From NCBI RefSeq assembly GCF_013426895.1, contig NZ_AP023175.1, positions 2,418,001 through 2,482,000 on the forward strand: a stretch of 64,000 nt of DNA, read 5' to 3'. Shown one piece after another: positions 19,901 to 28,608 of this stretch (the stretch's first letter is position 1; the number at the start of each line of letters is the position of its first letter). The notes beneath the pieces were generated by a model, which ran no database searches, was not told the DNA's origin, and was given only the letters and a program-made list of their open reading frames with translations. Origin of the DNA: Paraburkholderia largidicola (GTDB lineage: Bacteria; Pseudomonadota; Gammaproteobacteria; Burkholderiales; Burkholderiaceae). Both the position numbers and the translations under genes were made by a program.

Positions 19901-20524
19901 CCTTATCACACAAGCAAAGACCAGCCGCCGGGCACACCGGGGCGAAGAATCGTAGATCGTCCTTTTTCTGAAGTCGGCAGCTTCAACAGCATGAAGGGTG
20001 ATATCGAAGCTGTTCTGAATCAGGACGGGTATAAGCTCGCTGTCTCGAACTGCCCCAGGCGTGATCAATGCTCTTGTAAGTTTCCAGTTTTTTTCAGGGT
20101 CGAGTTTGTTTCGCCGGATAGCAGGGACGCACATCATGCTGAGATCAATTTGTATCCGACTGCGGAGCGGGCCGATTCAGCAAACTGGGGGGAGAAGGGG
20201 GTTAGCGTACGGAGTGGTGTGGTGACTAATCTGCCAGTAGACCATGTGAAGGCTCATGAGGTGGGCCATCTGCTCAGCTTTCCGGATGAATACTACGACC
20301 AGGGGGGCAGTGTCCACAAGGACTATGTAAAGCCGGATCAGACAATTAACTTGTCATTAGCACAGAACAACCCCAACAAGGACACTTGGCAGGGAACAAC
20401 AAGAGACAACCTGATGGGGAGGGGGATGTTTAACCAGACCTCGGTTACACCACCGCATTACATATACCGGATTCGCGACTGGTTTCAGCAGAAGGTTGGT
20501 CGGCAGTGGAGTGTCACGAAATGA
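16952..20524 (+). CDS. vgrG: Specialised VgrG with C-terminal zinc metallopeptidase-like effector domain
   Basis: 1190 residues. The VgrG spike core occupies about residues 1-560 (SWLTKKA-type region, GIYYFYDG, then the OB-fold segment WLRVASPWQGNGYGF at about 440-500). A DUF2345-like repetitive beta region follows at about 680-805 and a Ser/Gln-rich linker to about 890. The last roughly 300 residues are unlike standard VgrG. They contain HEVGHLLSFPDEYYDQGG with HExxH at residues 1102-1106 (nt 20255-20269), a zincin signature. The domain is probably a cargo toxin delivered into rival cells; pairing with an exported partner suggests action in the periplasm. No tss core genes are in the window, so a distant type VI apparatus must fire it. 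An in-frame ATG at 16964 is an alternative start. Confidence 0.9.
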   Translation: MGISMFKPLQTRTLSVRCDAFPTWGNDEVLAPVRLRGTEALGKLFRYELDLMTIDSPTLRVYEARKMIRPDELAGAVIDMIIEFEGKGTFIPGMPGHSGACNIGAGTRTISGLITSVQITGSDDRHMYYRFIVRPSLWLTKKAVENRIFQNSNVVEITEDVLADYNIVVEQRLAAPGFRGGYPVRDYVRQFWCSDFEFLTMLWREWGIYYFYDGSKLVLCDSPGSHRTHDDMCDEVRYHAPDGARIDEEHIHRLEVSRRITTGQVDLVDYDYTQSRAIFTGESYNNSGPSEQARHYQWGDYSQPLAGAQGLSSELSDYETEANNLANVRLDAMRCRRQRLKGTGNLRGLSTGKTFWLIDHPEQSVNADYLVVSTTIDIRNSGLEAQRTGGESAYQCVTDFVLQPANTFFRNRLKKKPRAHAETAVVTSHDDRAVWPDAYARVKAHFVWDRRNEADLNSSCWLRVASPWQGNGYGFIAIPRIGDEVTVSYHEGDPDKPFVSASKVNQFNQPPWKLPDNLALTGLRSRDLEGGNANHVLTDDTPGKLQVQIASDHAQSRLVLGYNTRIDGRKGRSDPRGEGFELATEKVGVVRANTGMLVTTEARSGAGAPAKDMGETVARLTNAQTLHDDLATVAQQNEAQQPGSEQSDVTRAIGTQNNAISGDTASGEEFPEFTRPDMVLSSAAGVAVTARCGVHVAANDDVAVTAGRNVALAAARSLYASVRDTVSMCVMRGPMKLVSAMDRISIVARNSLIELRAREKVSIGSLDTVEVLASNKLVWNAGGTQVVIDSSGFTVYTGGKVMFHSADVKQENPLSVPAGLAPLAPHPIELSCSALQANEFNGATTDSSSRPVAQQGEAGAHLSMQPLASGQSGALSQANNGQSGSMFEPDHSCTWKLRDIQQKNFYRAMETVDYRGVFQDGTPYNGGAIVRGGGGGTFDMYFEASTHTITATVRILVHAKVVQVVNAQTGEPEKNADGSIKTVPYHTSKDQPPGTPGRRIVDRPFSEVGSFNSMKGDIEAVLNQDGYKLAVSNCPRRDQCSCKFPVFFRVEFVSPDSRDAHHAEINLYPTAERADSANWGEKGVSVRSGVVTNLPVDHVKAHEVGHLLSFPDEYYDQGGSVHKDYVKPDQTINLSLAQNNPNKDTWQGTTRDNLMGRGMFNQTSVTPPHYIYRIRDWFQQKVGRQWSVTK

Positions 20525-21894
20525 ATTCGATTGTACGCACGGTTCTTACGCAAGGTATTGGTCTCGCAATGACGATGAGTGTCGCTATGGCAAACGATCT
20601 TAAGCAACCTGCCAATGAAATATCAACTGTCAGCTTCAACGGGCTTAGTCTGGCGCCCTCAACCTTCACAATTGGAGCCGGGTGGTTCACTCTTGCAATG
20701 AGAGGTCAGACAGGAGCCGGTGCGATGACCGGGATTGGTGTGTTCGAAGGTACGCTTTCCGAACGCGACGAAGCAAGCTTTCGCGAACTCAGGACTGCTG
20801 TTTGTTCGATTGATCCTGGTACGCTGAGGGCGCCGAGAAATGACCTCTACCTTGCCGCGATACTTTCCTGCCCAGATGGGAGTAAATTCGATTCAGCTTT
20901 CAACCTTATCGGCTTGGGTGAGCCTGGAGAAAAGATAAACCGCTTCGTAGGTGATTTGCTGTCGTCGTTTTCCAGGCATGGGGAGCCGGTAGCCAAACTG
21001 GACGTGTCTGCAACTGTAGAGACCCGTGGCAGCAAGCTGCTAGTTACTCTCACGTTTTCCAACAGTGGGCGGGAGGACGTGATGTTCGCAAGTCCTTCGA
21101 CGTGGGAAGGCATACCTAATCCGATCGCAGGAAAGTCGTACACAGAAGTTGTCGGAGCGAAAGGAACAAAAACCGACGAGCAGTTTTTCATGCAATTCGG
21201 CGGCGGTGCATTAGTCGACAAGTCGAACTTCACCGACGCGGTTATGCGGGTGCCCGCGGGGCAGACGCGTATGGTCAGGTTTCTTACCTATCCTGATCGG
21301 CGCTTCGTGAAAGGCCGATACGCAATTAACGGAGGCTTGTTTATTGGGAAGGTGTTGCAGCCAGAAAAGCTGGCGGGCAGAGCGGATTTCACCTTCAAGC
21401 AGACAGACGTGATTTTTGCTGAGGATTTCCCTGCAACAACACGTGATCTGAACAACTTCGAAGATCATCGCCGTCAGCAGTTGTTCAATCAAATCCACCT
21501 CATTGGTGATGTTGTTGAAGAGAGCGGTTATTACCGTGCGTATGACAAGAGCAACGTACGCGATGATTTTCCGCAGATTCTCCGTAGAGGTGACAGGTTT
21601 CCCGACCGTACGATGGAGCACCAGCAGGGCGGCTCCCGCAAAAGCGTTGGCCCGGCCACAATGTGGCGCTGGGAAGCTTACCCAGACTCGAAGATGACGG
21701 CCCTGACGGGCGAATGCTGCCCGCGTAGCGGTTATTGGATTCCTGACATGCCGGGCGGCCTCACCACAACTGCTTTTCATACCTTCAAGGTGGCAGGTGA
21801 CAAGCGCCGGATAATGGAGGGTGATGTGATGCCGCGCCTGGGCCTCGGAGATGACAGCGGCATATGCTGGACGTGGCTTGGCGATATCGGTTAG
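20521..21894 (+). CDS. Exported putative immunity protein for the VgrG metallopeptidase domain
   Basis: 457 residues. The ATG overlaps the vgrG stop (ATGA). The N-terminus is signal-like (VLTQGIGLAMTMSVAMA followed by ND), predicting a periplasmic protein. The middle has beta-rich segments resembling an Ig-like fold (SKLLVTLTFSNSGREDVMF). The C-terminus has a Cys/Trp block, TGECCPRSGYW then MEGDVMPRLG and CWTWLG. This resembles a small domain recurring in type VI-linked Burkholderiales proteins. The immunity role is inferred from position, overlap and export. It could instead be an accessory or adaptor protein. Base composition is poorer in GC than neighbouring housekeeping genes. Confidence 0.6.
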   Translation: MNSIVRTVLTQGIGLAMTMSVAMANDLKQPANEISTVSFNGLSLAPSTFTIGAGWFTLAMRGQTGAGAMTGIGVFEGTLSERDEASFRELRTAVCSIDPGTLRAPRNDLYLAAILSCPDGSKFDSAFNLIGLGEPGEKINRFVGDLLSSFSRHGEPVAKLDVSATVETRGSKLLVTLTFSNSGREDVMFASPSTWEGIPNPIAGKSYTEVVGAKGTKTDEQFFMQFGGGALVDKSNFTDAVMRVPAGQTRMVRFLTYPDRRFVKGRYAINGGLFIGKVLQPEKLAGRADFTFKQTDVIFAEDFPATTRDLNNFEDHRRQQLFNQIHLIGDVVEESGYYRAYDKSNVRDDFPQILRRGDRFPDRTMEHQQGGSRKSVGPATMWRWEAYPDSKMTALTGECCPRSGYWIPDMPGGLTTTAFHTFKVAGDKRRIMEGDVMPRLGLGDDSGICWTWLGDIG

Positions 21895-22338
21895 GAAAAA
21901 ATGCCGTACCTTCAGGCGCAGCGAATCAGGACACTCTAGCAATTGTCTGATACGCCGGCTGTGTCTGAGATGTCAGCCTGTGAACGCCGGTCGCAGCAGG
22001 TCGAGGACCTGATGACATCCGTTGGCGCCGACGCAGTTCTCCGCCTGCTGCATCATCCGCTCGTCCAATTCCTTCTAAACGTTAAATCGCAGCGTTACGC
22101 GTTCGAAGTCGAACGTCGCTTCCGTACCGCAGCGCATCGAAAAACGTCCAGGAATGGATGTCTGAGGACGCAAAGGGGACGCAATATTCACCACACGCCC
22201 TCCGCAATCCATATGCACGGCCGCTGATTATCACAGGATGTAATTCACACGCCGCCATGGATAGCCACCATCAGGCAAGACATTTGCTGAGCAGTGACCA
22301 ATCGCGCCGCTCCCGGTTGCGCTGAAGCTGGAGGTCCC
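21895..22338. other. Spacer downstream of the type VI cassette
   Basis: About 440 bp. A TTG-started frame of 94 codons (21943-22227) contains a helical-looking stretch (VEDLMTSVGADAVLRLLHH) but has no ribosome site and a low-complexity tail, so I do not call it. It could be remnant coding sequence at the island edge. Confidence 0.4.
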
Positions 22339-23667
22339 ATGCGCGTTCGTCCCTTTCTGATTGCGATTGTCGTCGTTCCGCTTGCCGCCTGCGCGGCGCC
22401 ATCTACGGCGCCGGAAGAAGCGAGCTTCGGCCCTTCGCCGACATTACCCGCGCCCGCCAAATCGCTCGTGCCGACGGTCCACGTCGCGCCTGTCGAAGCG
22501 CGTGCAGCCGGCACGCATCCGGGCGCGCCGCCTGGATTCGCGGTCACGCCGTTCGCCACGAATCTCCAGCATCCGCGCTGGCTCTACACGCTGCCGAATG
22601 GCGATGTGCTGGTCGCCGAAACCAACACGCCGCAGCCGCATGACAAAGGCCGTGGCGTGGTCGGGTGGATCACGAAGCAGTTTCAGAAGCGCGCAGGCGC
22701 CGGTGTGCCGAGCCCTGACCGCATCGTGCTGCTGCGCGACGCAGACGGCGACGGCACCGCCGAAACGCAAAGCGTATTCATCGACAAACTGCATTCGCCG
22801 TTCGGCATGGCGCTGATCGGCAATCAACTCTATGTCGCCGATACCGACGCGCTGCTGCGCTTCGATTACGTCACGGGCGAAACACAGATCGCATCGCAGG
22901 GCGTGAAGGTGGCCGATTTGCCTGCCGGCCCGATCAACCATCACTGGACCAAGAATATTCTTGCGAGCCGCGACGGCAAGCGGCTCTACATCACGGTCGG
23001 TTCGAACAGCAACGCCGCGGAGAACGGCGTCGAAGCAGAGTCGGACCGTGCCCGCATTGTCGAATTCGATATCGCGAGCGGCACGATGCGGCCATATGCA
23101 ACCGGCCTGCGCAATCCGAACGGGATGGCGTGGCAACCTCAGACGGGCATGCTGTGGACGACCGTGAACGAACGCGACGAACTGGGCGACAACCTCGTGC
23201 CCGACTACATGACTTCGGTGAAGGACGGCGCGTTCTATGGCTTTCCGTTCAGCTACTACGGCCAGCATGTCGATTCGCGCGTCAAGCCGCAGAACCCGGA
23301 GATGGTCGGGCGAGCCATCGCGCCGGACTATGCGCTCGGCAATCACACGGCATCGCTCGGGTTGGCGTTCTATGACGGCAAGCTGTTCCCGGACCGTTAC
23401 CGCGGCGGTGCGTTCGTCGGTCAGCACGGCTCGTGGAACAGGAAGCCGTTCGCGGGCTACAAGGTAATCTTCGTGCCGTTCGAGAATGGCAAGCCGTCGG
23501 GCGGACCGGAAGATTTTCTGACGGGATTTCTGACGCCGGATGGGCACGCGGTTGGGCGGCCCGTCGGTGTCACGCTGGATGCGCGCGGCGCGCTGCTGGT
23601 TGCCGACGATGTCGGCAACGCGGTGTGGCGAATCGCGCCCGCGACGGGAACGGCGGGCACGAAGTAA
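22339..23667 (+). CDS. Sorbosone-dehydrogenase-like (PQQ-type beta-propeller) lipoprotein
   Basis: 442 residues. The lipoprotein signal ([11 protein letters not shown]) is followed by a six-bladed propeller of the glucose/sorbosone dehydrogenase family. Typical blocks are [68 protein letters not shown] and [10 protein letters not shown]. The likely role is periplasmic oxidation of a sugar or aldose with PQQ. The substrate is unknown and no PQQ-synthesis genes are present. GGAGG lies just before ATG 22339. Confidence 0.9.
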   Translation: MRVRPFLIAIVVVPLAACAAPSTAPEEASFGPSPTLPAPAKSLVPTVHVAPVEARAAGTHPGAPPGFAVTPFATNLQHPRWLYTLPNGDVLVAETNTPQPHDKGRGVVGWITKQFQKRAGAGVPSPDRIVLLRDADGDGTAETQSVFIDKLHSPFGMALIGNQLYVADTDALLRFDYVTGETQIASQGVKVADLPAGPINHHWTKNILASRDGKRLYITVGSNSNAAENGVEAESDRARIVEFDIASGTMRPYATGLRNPNGMAWQPQTGMLWTTVNERDELGDNLVPDYMTSVKDGAFYGFPFSYYGQHVDSRVKPQNPEMVGRAIAPDYALGNHTASLGLAFYDGKLFPDRYRGGAFVGQHGSWNRKPFAGYKVIFVPFENGKPSGGPEDFLTGFLTPDGHAVGRPVGVTLDARGALLVADDVGNAVWRIAPATGTAGTK

Positions 23668-23709
23668 ACGCTATGACAGACGTCAGAGAGAAGCGAGCAT
23701 CAAAGCGAG

Positions 23710-24018
23710 TTACGGACGGTTGTACATCGCATTCCAGTCCGCAGCCGACACGCCCGGGCGGCCCGACTGCGATGCGTTAGCGACACCGCCGTAACCGCTG
23801 GCTGCGCCGTTTTGAGCATCGACGCGTGCTTGCGCAGCCTGGATCTCATCGGGGTAGTGCGCTTCCGTGCCTGCGCCCGGGCGATAGCCGGCCTTTTCCA
23901 GCTGAACCAGTTCCGCGCGGACCTGAGCGCGAGTCACGGGCTGGTTCGACTGAGCGAACGACACAGCAGGGATAGCGAGAACGGCAGCGACGGCAACAGC
24001 CTTGATCAGCGACTTCAT
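23710..24018 (-). CDS. DUF4148 exported protein
   Basis: 102 residues. The signal peptide MKSLIKAVAVAAVLAIPAVSFA precedes the DUF4148 core (VTRAQVRAELVQLEKAGYRPG, then HYPDEIQAAQARV). This family is abundant in Burkholderiaceae and its function is unknown. GGAGG precedes the ATG at 24018. A paralogue lies at 54794-55093. Confidence 0.92.
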   Translation of the reverse strand: MKSLIKAVAVAAVLAIPAVSFAQSNQPVTRAQVRAELVQLEKAGYRPGAGTEAHYPDEIQAAQARVDAQNGAASGYGGVANASQSGRPGVSAADWNAMYNRP

Positions 24019-24174
24019 GATGAACCTCCAACTTTGCTTTCGACTTTGCGAACAGCCCTGTTCGCAATCAGTTGAAGCTAGTGTAGGTATGTAGGCGCTT
24101 AAGATTAAGACCATCCCGTGGAAGTGACTTTTCCAGATTTAAGGGTTTACCCCTAAGTGCCCGCCGGGTGGGCG

Positions 24175-25287
24175 TCAGCGCCGTTCCAGCTTCAGCTTTT
24201 TTCCATAGCCGGTCAGTTCGAGGTAGCCGTGGCCTGCGGGTTGCCCGTCGCGGCGGATGGCGACAGCGCCCTCCCAGTAGAGGGCTCCCGTCGATTCGCT
24301 CGAATCGAGTTCCTGGTCGTCGAGCAATGGCGTCAGTTGCCAGCGGGTGTCGCCCGTGCGGACGACGGTCGCCACCGGGTATTGCGTGCTGGTGCGCGGC
24401 GAGCGCCACTGGCGGGTCGGCGAGAAGTCCACGTCGCCGGGGCCGTATTGCGTGACGCGGCCATCGGCCGTGCGCAGCGCAGCGTGCGCCCAGACTGCGC
24501 GGCCATCGGCGGCGCGCACCTTGAACGCCATCAGCGCGGCGCCGTCCGCCAGGTTCGCGCCGAGCCAGTCCCAGCCGACGGCATCGGATGCGAGCAGCGT
24601 GCTCGACCATTCGTGATCGAGCCACGCGCTACCCGTGACGGGCGTCGGCGTCGCGGCGCGGCTCGCGCCATCGGCGGAGGGACGCACGACGCTGCCCGTC
24701 ACGCGCAGTTGCGGCTCGCTGTAGTAGTAGCTCGCCTGTTCCGGCAGCCGTCCTTTGCGCGAGTAGCCGTTGTCACCTTGAAGCAGCGGCGCCTGCGTCG
24801 GCGTGAACGTCAGATGCAGCGCGAAGCCGGCCGCCTCGGCACTCACGTCGTAGTGGCCGTCGGGCGCGCGGACCATACGCCACGTATCGAGCCGCACATC
24901 GGTGTTGTCGGGCTTTGCGTAGGCGAGGCCGAAGCCTTGTCGCGCGATCTTCTGGTCGTGCACGAGCCGCCCCAGCTTCGGATCGCTGAGCGCGGCGTGC
25001 GCGACGATCAGTTGCGTCGGCGCGAACGCGCTGGGATCGCTCGCCGGATGGCCCGTAGCCGAGCGGAAAAACGTGATCTGGAAACCGAGCGGCTGATGAT
25101 CGGGCGTCTCCAGCCAGCCCGTCGCGTACCACCATTCGGTGCGAAACGCGGGATGCGCGCCCGTGTCGCGCGGCAGTTCGATCGACTTGCCCGGCGAGAC
25201 GACCGCGAACTGCGGTTCGGCCGCGAACACGAACGATGCGCTAACGAGGCACGTACACGCGAGCGACAGAATACGGGCGGCACGCAT
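24175..25287 (-). CDS. AttH/CrtC-type lipocalin-like exported protein
   Basis: 370 residues. The signal peptide ends near FVFA, and the lipocalin-like domain of the AttH/hydroxyneurosporene-synthase family follows: PRDTGAHPAFRTEWWYATGW, FQITFFRS, SAWLDHEWSS and GWDWLGANLADG. This family regularly accompanies an ABC exporter with an FtsX-type permease. It could bind or process an exported lipid. Its ATG overlaps the permease stop, making it the last gene of a three-gene minus-strand operon. Confidence 0.9.
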   Translation of the reverse strand: MRAARILSLACTCLVSASFVFAAEPQFAVVSPGKSIELPRDTGAHPAFRTEWWYATGWLETPDHQPLGFQITFFRSATGHPASDPSAFAPTQLIVAHAALSDPKLGRLVHDQKIARQGFGLAYAKPDNTDVRLDTWRMVRAPDGHYDVSAEAAGFALHLTFTPTQAPLLQGDNGYSRKGRLPEQASYYYSEPQLRVTGSVVRPSADGASRAATPTPVTGSAWLDHEWSSTLLASDAVGWDWLGANLADGAALMAFKVRAADGRAVWAHAALRTADGRVTQYGPGDVDFSPTRQWRSPRTSTQYPVATVVRTGDTRWQLTPLLDDQELDSSESTGALYWEGAVAIRRDGQPAGHGYLELTGYGKKLKLERR

Positions 25288-27881
25288 CACCAGTCCTCCC
25301 TGACCGCGCGCACGGCATCGACGGAAACAGCACGGCGGCCCGCCGCAACGGCCGTCGTGCACGACGACGCGAGCATCACGAGCGCCAGCACGGATAGCAG
25401 CGTCCACGGTACATGCAGCGACATGCTCCAGTGAAACGACTGCGGATTGACGACGAACACGAGGATCAGGCTGATCGCGAAGCCGAGCACGCAGCCCATC
25501 GCGATGCCGAGCGCGGTGAGCAGTCCGCCTTCCGTCGCGAGCAGCGCGAGAATCTGTCCGCGCGTCACGCCCACATGTCGCAGCATGCCGAACTCGCGCG
25601 AGCGCGACAGCGTCTGCGCCGAAAACGTCGCCGCGACGCCGAACAAGCCGATCACGATCGCGACGGCTTCCAGCAGATACGTGACGGCGAAGCTGCGGTC
25701 GAAGATCGTCAGCGTGCGCGCGCGGATCTCGCCGGGTTGCGCGAAGTCGAGCGCGCTCGCGAACGGCAACGCGCCCATCGCGGCGATGGCCTGCGCCGCG
25801 CTCACGCCGTGCTCCAGGGTAAGGGCGGCGTCGGTCGCGCCGGTGTCGCCCGTGAGGCGCCGGTAGTCGGCCAGACGGATCTGCAGCGCGCCCGTCTGCC
25901 GCACGTAATCGCGCCATATGCCCGCGACGACGAACACGGCACCGTGCTCGCCGATCGGCAGCATCAGCCGTTGACCGACGTGATAGCCATACAGATCGAC
26001 CATCGCTTCCGATGCCCACACGGGCGTCTCGCTGGCGTGCAATGCGGACGGCGGCAGGATCGCGCCGGTGATCTGCAGGTTCGCGCCGGGATCGGCGGCA
26101 TCGATTTCGCGGGCGAGCAAGGCGACGGACGGCCGCGACGCGTCGAGCGTCAGTTGCGAGGTGCGCGCGAACGCGGCGTGCCGGATGCCGCGCGTGGCGG
26201 CGAGCATCGCCTGCTGTTGCGGGTTCAGGCCGCCCGTGTCGCCGTTCGGCGCGACGCGCACATAGACGTCGGCGGACAGCAGGTGCGCGAGCCAGTCTTC
26301 GACCGACACGCGGAAGCTCGACACCATGATCGCCATCGCGACGATCAGCGTGAAGCTCGACAGCACGCCGCCCATCGCAATCGATGCCTGACCCGGCGCG
26401 TTCGCAAGGCGCGCGAGCGCCAGCGCGATCACGGGCGCGGCGGGCCGCCGTGGGCTGGCATCGAGCGTACGGCTCAGCGCGCGAAACAGCAGCGACGTGA
26501 CGCGCGGCATCAGCGCGATGCCGCCGATCAGCAGCAGCGCGACGGCGAGATAGCCCGCAATCGGCACGTCGAAGACGGGCGGCGTCTGCGTCAGCGCCAC
26601 GCCGAGCGCAATGCAGGCGAGCGCGGGCCATGGCGTCGACAGCTTGCCGAGCGCGCTTTCCTCGCCGCCTGCTTTCAGCGCAGGCGCGGGATGCGCGCGC
26701 GCCGCTTCGAGCGCGGGCACGAGACTGCCGAGCAGCGATACGCCGATGCCGAGCGCAACGAAGATCGCGCTGGCGATGGGCTCGAAGCCGACTGTCGGTT
26801 GAACGCCGGGGAAATAGCCGCCGCCCAGATCGCTGCCGAAAAAGCGCAGCACGACAGAGGCGAGCACAAAGCCGAGCGCGATGCCGGCGATCGAGCCGAG
26901 TGTGCCGAGCAAGGCGCCTTCGAGCAGAATCTGCCGCAACAGCTGCGCCCGCGTGAGGCCGAGCACGCGCAGCATCGCGAACTGCGCGCGCCGGCGCACC
27001 ACGCCGAGCGCTTGCGTCGAGAACACGAGAAACGCGCCCGTGAAGAGCGCGACGAGCGCGAGCACGTTCATGTTGATCCGGTAAGCGCGCGACAGTCGGT
27101 CGGTACGGCTTTCGACATCGCGCGTTTCGCCCACGGCGAAGCGGCTGCCGAGCTGGTCCTGCAACGCGTGCCGGAAGCGTTCGCGATCGACGCCGCGCTC
27201 GAGTTGCAGATCGACGCGCGACAACTTGCCGATGCGCCCGAAGCGCCATTGCGCAGCCGCGATGTCCATCACCGCGATGCGTTGCCCGGGCCGCGCCCGC
27301 ACGATGCCGCCCGCCACGCGCAGACGCACGTCGGACGTGCCGCTGCGCAACGTCACCGTCTCGCCGACGCGCACGCCGAGCCATTGCTGCGCGGCGGGCG
27401 AGAGGAAGATGGCGTCGCTCGCGAGCGCGTCGAGCGGGCTGTCGCTGTCTGCTACACCTGTCAGATCGGGCGCGATGCGGCTTGCGCGGAACATGTCGAT
27501 GCCGAGCACTTTCAGCGGCGCGGTGCGGTCCGGCACGGTCACGTCGAGTTCGAGCACGGGGCTGGCGAGCGCGACGCCGGGCTGTGTCGCGAGTCGGGGA
27601 TAGGCGCTTTCGTCGAACGTGGGTTGCGCGCCGCGCACCTGCAGGTCGGCCTGGCCCGACAGGCTGCGTGTCGCCGCCGAGAATTCGTTGAACGCAGCGC
27701 TGTTGATCAGTTGCACGGCATAGCCGAGTGCGACACCGAGCGCGATGGTCGCAATCGCGATCAGCGCGCGACCTTTGTGGCTGTGCCATTCGGCGGCGAG
27801 CAGCCAGCGGGTGAGGGTACGCAGGCCGTGGCGCGTGGTGTGCGCGCGGTGCGCGGTTGCGTTCAGCGCGGTGTCATTCAT
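25287..27881 (-). CDS. ABC transporter permease, FtsX/MacB-type duplicated
   Basis: 864 residues. The N-terminal helix (RALIAIATIALGVALGYAVQ) precedes a large periplasmic domain. Two FtsX cores follow, around residues 270-420 and 735-850, each with three helices (for example VALFTGAFLVFSTQALG and LLEAVAIVIGLFGVAATF). Between them are extra helices. This architecture fits lipoprotein/lipid extraction permeases that work with LolD-like ATPases. It overlaps the ATPase gene upstream by 8 bp and the AttH gene downstream by 1 bp. Confidence 0.92.
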   Translation of the reverse strand: MNDTALNATAHRAHTTRHGLRTLTRWLLAAEWHSHKGRALIAIATIALGVALGYAVQLINSAAFNEFSAATRSLSGQADLQVRGAQPTFDESAYPRLATQPGVALASPVLELDVTVPDRTAPLKVLGIDMFRASRIAPDLTGVADSDSPLDALASDAIFLSPAAQQWLGVRVGETVTLRSGTSDVRLRVAGGIVRARPGQRIAVMDIAAAQWRFGRIGKLSRVDLQLERGVDRERFRHALQDQLGSRFAVGETRDVESRTDRLSRAYRINMNVLALVALFTGAFLVFSTQALGVVRRRAQFAMLRVLGLTRAQLLRQILLEGALLGTLGSIAGIALGFVLASVVLRFFGSDLGGGYFPGVQPTVGFEPIASAIFVALGIGVSLLGSLVPALEAARAHPAPALKAGGEESALGKLSTPWPALACIALGVALTQTPPVFDVPIAGYLAVALLLIGGIALMPRVTSLLFRALSRTLDASPRRPAAPVIALALARLANAPGQASIAMGGVLSSFTLIVAMAIMVSSFRVSVEDWLAHLLSADVYVRVAPNGDTGGLNPQQQAMLAATRGIRHAAFARTSQLTLDASRPSVALLAREIDAADPGANLQITGAILPPSALHASETPVWASEAMVDLYGYHVGQRLMLPIGEHGAVFVVAGIWRDYVRQTGALQIRLADYRRLTGDTGATDAALTLEHGVSAAQAIAAMGALPFASALDFAQPGEIRARTLTIFDRSFAVTYLLEAVAIVIGLFGVAATFSAQTLSRSREFGMLRHVGVTRGQILALLATEGGLLTALGIAMGCVLGFAISLILVFVVNPQSFHWSMSLHVPWTLLSVLALVMLASSCTTAVAAGRRAVSVDAVRAVREDW

Positions 27882-28593
27882 GGTTTTGGCGCGACGCGTG
27901 GGGCGAGGTTGCTTGCATCGCGTGCAGCTTGCCTTCGCTCAGGATGAGCACGCGATCGGCAACGGCTGCTGCTGCTTGCGAATGCGTGACCATCATCGTC
28001 GCTGCGCCGTTGGCTTTGGTTTCGTCGCGCAGCAGCATGAGCACTTCATGCGCGGTGTCGGGGTCGAGATTGCCCGTGGGCTCATCGGCGAGGAGCAGCG
28101 TGGGGCGATGCACCAGGGCGCGCGCGATGGCGACACGTTGCAGTTCGCCGCCCGATAGCTGGCGGGGCATGTCGTTGCCGCGTCCCTCGAGGCCGACGGC
28201 GGCGAGCATGTCGCGTGCGCGTTGGGGGGCGATGCCGTTCAGCAATAGCGGTAGCGCGACGTTTTGCGCGAGCGTCAGATGTGGCAGCACGTGGAACGCC
28301 TGGAAGACGAAGCCGAGTTTCTCGCGGCGCAGACGGGTGGCGGCGTCGTCGTTCAGCGTGGAGACGGGCGTGCCGTCGATGAGCACCTCACCGGAGTCGG
28401 CGTGGTCCAGGCCCGCTATCAGGTTCAATAGCGTTGATTTGCCGACACCCGAGTCGCCCATTATTGCTATGAATTCGCCTGCGGCGAGCTTGAAGTCGAG
28501 GTCTGCGAGTACCACGCGGTTTGTAGCGTAGGCTTTGCTCAATGAGCGGCATTCCAGGGCAGGGCGGAGGTCCGGGCGGTGTAGTTCGGTCAT
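27874..28593 (-). CDS. ABC transporter ATP-binding protein, LolD/MacB-type
   Basis: 239 residues from ATG 28593 (MTELHRPDL). Walker A GDSGVGKST is at 46-54, with a Q-loop at VFQAFHVLPHLT, signature LSGGELQR and Walker B LLLADEPTGNLDP. It powers the FtsX-type permease next to it. The frame stays open to 28680, but the extra codons come from repeat copy E2, whose end is only 16 bp upstream. I therefore exclude them. Confidence 0.93.
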   Translation of the reverse strand: MTELHRPDLRPALECRSLSKAYATNRVVLADLDFKLAAGEFIAIMGDSGVGKSTLLNLIAGLDHADSGEVLIDGTPVSTLNDDAATRLRREKLGFVFQAFHVLPHLTLAQNVALPLLLNGIAPQRARDMLAAVGLEGRGNDMPRQLSGGELQRVAIARALVHRPTLLLADEPTGNLDPDTAHEVLMLLRDETKANGAATMMVTHSQAAAAVADRVLILSEGKLHAMQATSPHASRQNHE

Positions 28594-28608
28594 TGAGGTG
28601 GGTTTCGG

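Noticed and set aside
21943..22227. 94-codon frame after the immunity candidate
   Set aside because: TTG start, no ribosome site, composition drifts to low complexity; no family recognised.
25413..27947. Very long open frame (844 codons) antisense to the FtsX-type permease
   Set aside because: Highly charged Arg/His/Asp-rich translation typical of antisense frames in GC-rich genes; the minus-strand permease has clear domains and operon overlaps.
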